Assembly (NCBI GenBank): GCA_022885665.1
Contig: JAGQDJ010000090.1
Span: 241,401-305,400 of the forward strand
Reading direction: 5' to 3'
Length of the DNA: 64,000 nucleotides
Origin: Triops longicaudatus
Lineage: Eukaryota; Arthropoda; Branchiopoda; Notostraca; Triopsidae
The notes under the pieces are model-generated. The model did not search any database. It had not been told where the DNA came from and saw only the letters and a program-made list of their open reading frames with translations. The translations under genes were made by a program, and so were the position numbers. Positions within the stretch are counted from its first letter, which is position 1; each line of letters begins with the position of its first letter. This document shows, one piece after another, positions 58,383 to 64,000 of the stretch.

Positions 58383-61300
58383 ATGAATAATGCTGGCCGT
58401 GGTTTTAACGGCAAATCCCAAGGAAACAGAGGAAGCTGGAGGTCTAGAGGAAATTGGAGATGGAGAGCTCGTGGATCTCACAGAGGTGACGTTTCGTTTC
58501 AGTAACAAATTGTGATAATGATTATGGCTGTAGTTTATTTTTCTTACTTTGACCAAGAATCCGTAAAGGATAATCCTTAACATACCTACCAGTGCCATAT
58601 CTACCTAGCATTCTTTTATTTTTTGTGTGTATATCTTATTCTTATGCCCCTTAATAGCTTCGGTATTTGTTTGTCCTATTGGCGTGTTTACGTTGCAAAG
58701 TGTGTCTACAGTAAATTGGGTTTCCGAAACAGCGTAGTGTTGAGAGCCTAGGTAAAACATTTTCTATTTTTTAATATTTCTAGGAAGAGGACGGAATGCC
58801 AACTCAGGTGTTCTATTACCACCACCCTCCCCTACACCGTCTCTAAGCTCGCGAGTTTTTAGTGGCACCAATAGCTCGACCAGTCTTTCATATTTTCAAC
58901 CACCAAATGAACGAAACCCTCGTCCAAGTACAGGCCTCTCGACTGGATCTACACCAGGCAGTATCATGAGCGAAGCACTTCCTAGAATGAACCCCCGTCA
59001 GAATGCCAGCTTGCAAGATTGTCCTGTGAAAGGCTGGGCTCTTTATTTTCTAAACGAAGACTACTCACCTGGAAGCAAGCGAGTTGAAAATTTTCTGCAG
59101 TTCAAGACCTATTTAACAGAATACAGAAGTCTTTTCCCATCCCGATTGGACCTCGAAGAAAAAACGAGTTTTGTGGTAGACTATGAGTTACTAGTTGACA
59201 ACGAAAAGTTAAAATTGACGTGGCCAACTTTGATTGAAGATCTTCATAGATCGCCCTCAGAAATCATATCGTGCCTTGGCCTCGCTATGCATGAGGTAGT
59301 TTTAAAATAAGACAATCAAAAAGTTTTTAAAATTTCAGCTGTACACCGCTATTAGATTCTTCTTCAAGAACGCCGAAGTGAAGTGGAAAAATCTGGTTCA
59401 CTTTGCCGTGTAACATTGCCACGGATCAACGCTCGACTCGTCAATCACAATCCCTACTTACCTCTTAAAGATCTCAAGTCGACACTTTACGGGCGCCTGG
59501 TGACCGTACGCGGAACAGTCGTAAGAACAAGCTATGTAAAACCCTTGTGCACACGCTTGGCTTTCCAGTGCACCGTTTGTGCCTTTACACAAGTTGTCTC
59601 GTTACCGCAAGGAAAGTACACTACCCCTAGCTTTTGCGCCAATCCAGATCCCTGCAGAAGTACGACATTCGCACCGTTACGGGAGTCACCTTTTACTGAA
59701 ACTGTTGATTGGCAAACCGCGCGTGTGCAAGAATATGCAACAGATGAACATGTACAATTTATTTATAAAACCCAATGATGCTTAGTATTAAGTAATACTA
59801 TACTATAGTTGGAGATAGGGAGAATTCCGCGAACGATTGACTGTGAACTGACGGAAGACTTGGTCAATAATTGTCTACCCGGAGATATAGTACTCCTGAC
59901 TGGAATAGTTAGAGTAATGTCTTCTTTTTTTCTCGTTTACGAGATTTGGTGGTGAGAAAATCTTATCTTAGGTGCTAGCAGCAGAGGACACCGGAAAACG
60001 GACGAAAGATCAAGGGCTTTTTTCACTCTACATAGAAGCCGTTGGCATCGAAAACCTGCAGAAACGTGTGTCTTGTACTAATGATCAAGCGGGAGTGGTT
60101 TTCGCCGATTCCTTCACACAAAAAGACTACTCATTAATAAGAACAATTCATGATGAGCCGCAATTGTTCCGCTTTCTGGTTCGGTCGCTTTGTCCAGCTA
60201 TTTATGGTCAAGAACTTGTTAAAGCTGGGTTGTTGTTGGGACTTCTGGGAGGAACATTGCGAGAAGTTTCCAGTGATCGCCTTGCGGTGCGTCCTGATAT
60301 TCACATACTCATTGTTGGAGACCCCGGGTTAGGGAAATCACAGATGTTACAAGCTACAGCGAGTGCAGCACCTAGAGGTGCTCTGTGATATCTCAGTCTT
60401 GTAATCGTACTATTTCGCTAACTTTGGCTTGCATTATAGGCGTTTATGTCTGTGGGAACACGACAACCAAATCAGGCCTGACCGTAACCGTAACAAAGGA
60501 AGGGGGTGGCGACTACGGACTAGAAGCTGGAGCGTTGGTTTTAGCCGATCAAGGTGTTTGTTGCATTGACGAATTTGATAAGATGATCAGTCAACATCAA
60601 GTCAGGGCGCTGTGTGTTAAAGGTGTATGTCACAACAGATCCTTTTTGTGTAGGCGTTATTAGAAGCAATGGAACAGCAAAGCATTAGTCTTGCCAAGGC
60701 TGGCTTAGTGTGTTCTCTACCAGCGAGAACTAGCATTTTGGCAGCAGCTAATCCGGTTGGTGGTCATTACAATCGAGCAAAAACCGTTGCCGAAAATTTG
60801 CGGTTGAATTCCGCATTACTTTCTCGATTTGACCTGGTGTTTCTCCTGCTTGATAAACCTGATACGGTATGTTGCGTAGTCTGTGTTTCCTTGTTGCATA
60901 CATAATGTAATGTACGTAATATCGTACTGTGTGTCCTTCACGCAGGAGTTAGACAGTTTACTTTCAGCTCACGTAATGGCTATGGCTGCAGGTGCTGGAT
61001 CAGCAAAGATAAAACATTGTGTATCTACAAAACCTCCTCTAATTTCATCTGACAGCTTCGTCGTCGACAATTCGTTAAAGTATGGTTCTGTATCTATAAA
61101 CTCGAGCTTTTCAGTAATCGGACTGCTTGTTGACTCTTAAGGACCAGACTCGCCTATCATCCTGGCGAAGAATTTGACCCATTGCCAACTCCATTGCTGC
61201 GCAAATACATCGCCTATGCTCGCCAGTATGTGAAGCCAAGGTTAACCGACCAAGCTAGGCAAATTTTGCAAGATTTTTATCTCCAGTTGCGGAAAACACA

Positions 61301-61805
61301 CCAGAATTCTGATTCCACACCTGTTACTACTCGCCAACTAGAATCTTTGATTCGTCTGACTGAGGTAAATATAGATCGAGTAGGAAGCATTGCTACTATT
61401 TTTTAGCATATTTGTGTGTATTCACTGCTATCTGAATTTCCTTAGGCTCGAGCGAAAGCTGAATTACGTGAAGAAGTGACGGGTGATGATGCGAAAGATG
61501 TTATCGAATTAATGAAACAGTCCTTGTATGATGTTTTTGCGGATGTCAACGGTTTGCCCGATTTTTCTCGTAGTCAAAATGGATCCGGGATGAGCGGACG
61601 GGGTCAAGCTAAGAACTTCATATCAGCACTGCAGAGAGTATCCGAGGCGGAAGGGAAGAACGTGTTTACCATTCAAGAAATGAGGAATGTGTGGTCTCAA
61701 TGTGGCTTTACGTCGGACCGGTTTGGCTGCCTCATTGATTCCTTAAACACTCAAGGGTATTTACTAAAGAAGGGCGCCAGCATTTATCAGCTTCAGACTG
61801 CATAG
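58383..61805 (+). CDS. MCM8: DNA helicase MCM8
   Basis: An AAA+ helicase that acts with MCM9 in homologous recombination and crosslink repair. Exons: 58383-58485, 58784-59295, 59356-59751, 59809-59913, 59972-60377, 60440-60600, 60654-60866, 60946-61079, 61142-61364, 61446-61805, giving 870 aa (human about 840). The Gly/Arg-rich N-terminus (GRGFNGKSQGNRGSWRSRGN) is typical. A zinc-finger-like CTVC...CANPDPC lies at about 277-305. Walker A GDPGLGKSQML is at about 488, Walker B CIDEFDKM at about 549, then MEQQSISLAKAG, an arginine finger in LLSRFDLVF, and TTRQLESLIRLTEARA. A C-terminal winged-helix region ends LLKKGASIYQLQTA. Exon 4 could start at either of two nearby in-frame acceptors; 59809 gives the family spacing before GRIPRTIDCEL. 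AATAAA lies at 61909-61914, about 105 bp after the stop. Confidence 0.96.
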
Positions 61806-61908
61806 GCAAAACATAAGAGAATATTAAGGGTTGTATACCTACAATGTGATAAACATTTCCGAATTAGAAATTGCGGTTCTCAAGTGCTTCTCTCATTACT
61901 TTATTTTT

Positions 61909-61914
61909 AATAAA
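61909..61914 (+). terminator. MCM8 polyadenylation signal
   Basis: AATAAA about 105 bp after the MCM8 stop codon, followed by a T-rich stretch near 61940-61955. This is the usual order for cleavage and polyadenylation. Confidence 0.65.
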
Positions 61915-62736
61915 ATGGAAAACTTGTAAATCAGATTGGTGGATTTTTTTTTCAGTAGAAAGCTGTTTCATAGTTAGACTTAATTTAGAAAGCTGTTTTC
62001 ATTCTAGTTAGGCTTCTGTTTGTTAAATAAAGCGGCACGCGACTTCCTCTGGAGACACTCCGGTTTCACAGAATCAGATTCATTGGAGTTAAGCAGTAGC
62101 GTACTGAGTTAAAGCCACACAAGTCTGCTGGACGAGATCATCTAAAAGAAAAAATAGTCACCACAGCAATAACCGATTGTTGTATTACTGTGCTGCACCT
62201 GTCTACATTTCGAGTTTTCAGGATGACCACGCTCAGTGATCGACTATTTTTATTTAGTGTTCTTTAATGCTAGTGTCCCCATATTTTGTACTATTTTTGA
62301 GCATAAATACGTATTTGTTTTTCCAAAATCGATCATTTATGTTAAAGGGTCATCGATCATTCTCGCGTAGGTGTAAAAGGGTTCTCTGGCCTTTAAAACC
62401 AATTGGTTCTGTCGACACAAAGCGGGTTTCTTTTAGAAGTATTTGTAGAACCGCAAAAAGCGAAATCTTTTCGAAAAAGGCGTCAGAAAGAAGGGACGTT
62501 CCCGAAATTCCTGTCTTTCCATTCGTCACCAGCAGCCGGCGGGCAAAGAAAGTAGGTGTGGCTTATTTTCGGCTCTGAAAAGCCGTTTCTGCGTCATGTT
62601 CCATTTGATTCAATGGTGAGCAAAGGGTGCGAAAGTGGAGAAAAAAAAAGAGAAATCCGCACTTCCTTCTTGCCGGCTCCTATCCCCTGCACTCGCTACT
62701 GTCTTACCTGGCTTCCCAGGTTTGACCAAAGTGAGT

Positions 62737-62889
62737 GTAGGGACCAGGGGCGCAGCCAGGAATTTTTTTCGGGGGGGGGGGGGCAACTTTTTCTTGATGC
62801 TGCCACTGAGCTTACTTACACATTGCACACAAGAAAATAATTTCAGGGGAGGGGCCGGGCCCCCCCTTCACTGCCCCCCTGTTCCCTAC
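62737..62889. mobile_element. MITE-like inverted-repeat element with G/C-rich ends
   Basis: About 153 bp. The left end GTAGGGACCAGGGGCGCAG matches the reverse complement of the right end, GTAGGGAACAGGGGGGCAG (17 of 19). A 13-base G run follows the left arm and a C run precedes the right arm. CAGGGGCGCAGCC plus aattttt is a common terminus of hAT-derived MITEs. I could not find a clear target-site duplication, so the exact ends are uncertain. Confidence 0.6.
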
Positions 62890-62997
62890 CTGAAAGAATT
62901 CTAATAATAAATGAACAGCTCTAGTCTTCATAACTGACAAGTGAACGATCAACATACCTTAAGTAAGAGCTATACTTCAAATAACGAGAGGAGTGCG

Positions 62998-63068
62998 AAG
63001 CGCTTTTGCCGAGCGGTCTAAGTCTTGGATTTATGATCATGAAGTAATGGGTTCTAATCCCCATGTGT
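62998..63068 (+). pseudogene. Degenerate tRNA-Leu/Ser-like sequence (pseudogene or SINE head)
   Basis: TTGCCGAGCGGTCTAAG (63006-63022) is a class II tRNA A-box and D-arm. GGTTCTAATCC (63050-63060) is a B-box inside a T-arm ATGGG-TTCTAAT-CCCAT. The anticodon stem after TTGGA is broken, and no convincing acceptor stem closes. It is most likely a tRNA pseudogene or the head of a tRNA-derived SINE, 110 bp downstream of the MITE-like element. Confidence 0.55.
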
Positions 63069-64000
63069 GAAGTTTAGTTTTTCTGGGGAAAAAAGTACTA
63101 ACTTCCCTGTCCTGCTTGCTATGGATCCTGGTATATCCCCATAAAATGGGATTACCAAGAGTATCATTGGAAACAGCATGGGAAGCAGGAAAAGGGAAAG
63201 GAAAGGGTGAACGAGACCTCGGAAAGCATGATGCAGGCATCGTGCATCGCACTTTTTCCCATGTTATTCCTTACGGGATTTCAAACTTTTTGGCTCCTTA
63301 GACGCCCTCAGGGCATAATTTCATATTCAAGCTCAGTTTCTCGCTTATTTGAAGGGCTGGCGCAATATTTCTTACATATTCGGAATCCTCTCGTCGAGGC
63401 TGCCAATTTGCATTCCTTAATTTCCAAATTGCAGACATGTCGATTAATTAGGTTACGTCAGAATTACCATAATCTTTGTAATTCCAATAAAATTAGTAAG
63501 TACGATAATAATTGTTCCAGTACAACAAACTTTTATTGGCAGAAATAAAATTACTACCGTGGATTTGTCGCTGTCAAGCGCGACTAATTCGCTAGAAATT
63601 TTGTTACAAGCACTTTTCTTCTGTAAAAAAAATCGTGGTGCTTTTTCACGCACCCCAATACACAAATACCTCTTAGTACTTTTGAAAGTTCTGACGACCG
63701 CGTAGCCGAAATCTTTTTATACATCTCGACTGGTCGGAAATAAAGTATTCTCACGATGAAAGAAGGTAAAATATAATAATCACGCGCAATTTTGGCATAT
63801 ATGTTGTGTATCACGTTTTGATTCGCTTTAACAAAAAACACACAATTTTACATCCTTAGAAATAATATAACGAGAGGCAATAAGACCACTTTAGGCAAGG
63901 GACACAGAAATCATACACATTAACATGAATTAATTACAAATTTCATCTGCGAATCACGTTGGGACCCAAAGTTTTCCATTCCTGCTGTGTCACCATTGCT

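Larger units (their letters stand above)
61806..64000. other. Intergenic tail with repeat elements
   Basis: There is no supportable protein gene. This region holds the MCM8 3' UTR, a MITE-like element (62737-62889) and a tRNA-derived fragment (62998-63068). Frames at 62267-62578, 62556-62904 and 63207-63548 have no recognisable homology; those near 62750 read through the transposon's G-run. Confidence 0.55.

Noticed and set aside
59752..59785. MCM8 exon 3 continuing to VQFIYKTQ stop
   Set aside because: A gtacaa donor after DEH and an in-frame acceptor at 59808 give the conserved GRIPRTIDCEL continuation.
62556..62904. Overlapping 89-94 aa frames near 62.6-62.9 kb
   Set aside because: They read through the G-run of a MITE-like element and overlap on both strands.
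1..64000. CRISPR arrays, bacterial operons or retroviral/LTR elements
   Set aside because: No regularly spaced direct repeats, no reverse transcriptase or gag-like frames, and all genes have spliceosomal introns.

Overview
This is a stretch of an animal nuclear genome. Every large gene is split by short GT-AG introns, mostly 50-150 bp, with a few of several kb. The proteins are typical metazoan ones. The Na,K-ATPase N-terminus (GRADSYR block), the ADGF-type adenosine deaminase and the compact introns point to a protostome, most likely an ecdysozoan (arthropod-like). I cannot name the species. A full NACHT-LRR (NLR) gene is unexpected for an ecdysozoan, since flies and C. elegans lack canonical NLRs.

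Layout. 0.5-3.7 kb: two minus-strand mitochondrial genes, ETFB and ETHE1. 4.6-34.4 kb: three Na,K-ATPase alpha-subunit genes in direct tandem on the plus strand (NKA-1, NKA-2, NKA-3). 34.4-34.8 kb: a tandem duplication right after the NKA-3 stop codon. 34.9-36.9 kb: a secreted ADGF/ADA2-type adenosine deaminase. 37.9 kb: a small hAT-type MITE with intact 8-bp target duplications. 39.1-40.4 kb: YIF1. 42.3-51.0 kb: the NLR gene, with two possible first exons. 53.7 kb: tRNA-Val(UAC). 54.2-57.1 kb: PPP1R37-like PP1 regulator with LRRs. 58.4-61.8 kb: MCM8. 62.7-63.1 kb: a second MITE-like element and a tRNA-derived fragment.

I reconstructed exon structures by hand from splice signals, reading frame and family conservation. 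Every assembled CDS closes in frame: ETFB 254 aa, ETHE1 308, NKA-1 1039 or 1045, NKA-2 1031, NKA-3 1018, ADGF 517, YIF1 331, NLR 1611, PPP1R37 838, MCM8 870.

The most interesting part is the ATPase cluster. NKA-1 carries three equal-length (95 nt) copies of the exon that runs from the end of M6 into the L6-7 loop, which looks like a mutually exclusive exon cassette, and it has two candidate first exons about 7 kb apart. NKA-2 has lost the intron that makes such swapping possible and is fixed for a version closest to the middle copy. NKA-3 is a divergent pump with changes in the ion-binding core: Tyr and Cys for the Asn and Val before the M4 PEGLL motif, Lys for the M5 Asn (position 776 in the usual numbering) and Thr for the M8 Asp (position 926). 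The M5 Lys matches one of the two Lys substitutions described in the brine-shrimp alpha2-KK pump, and the M4 Tyr matches gastric H,K-ATPase. NKA-3 may therefore transport with altered stoichiometry or selectivity. The other genes look like ordinary housekeeping neighbours, with no sign that they form one pathway with the pumps.
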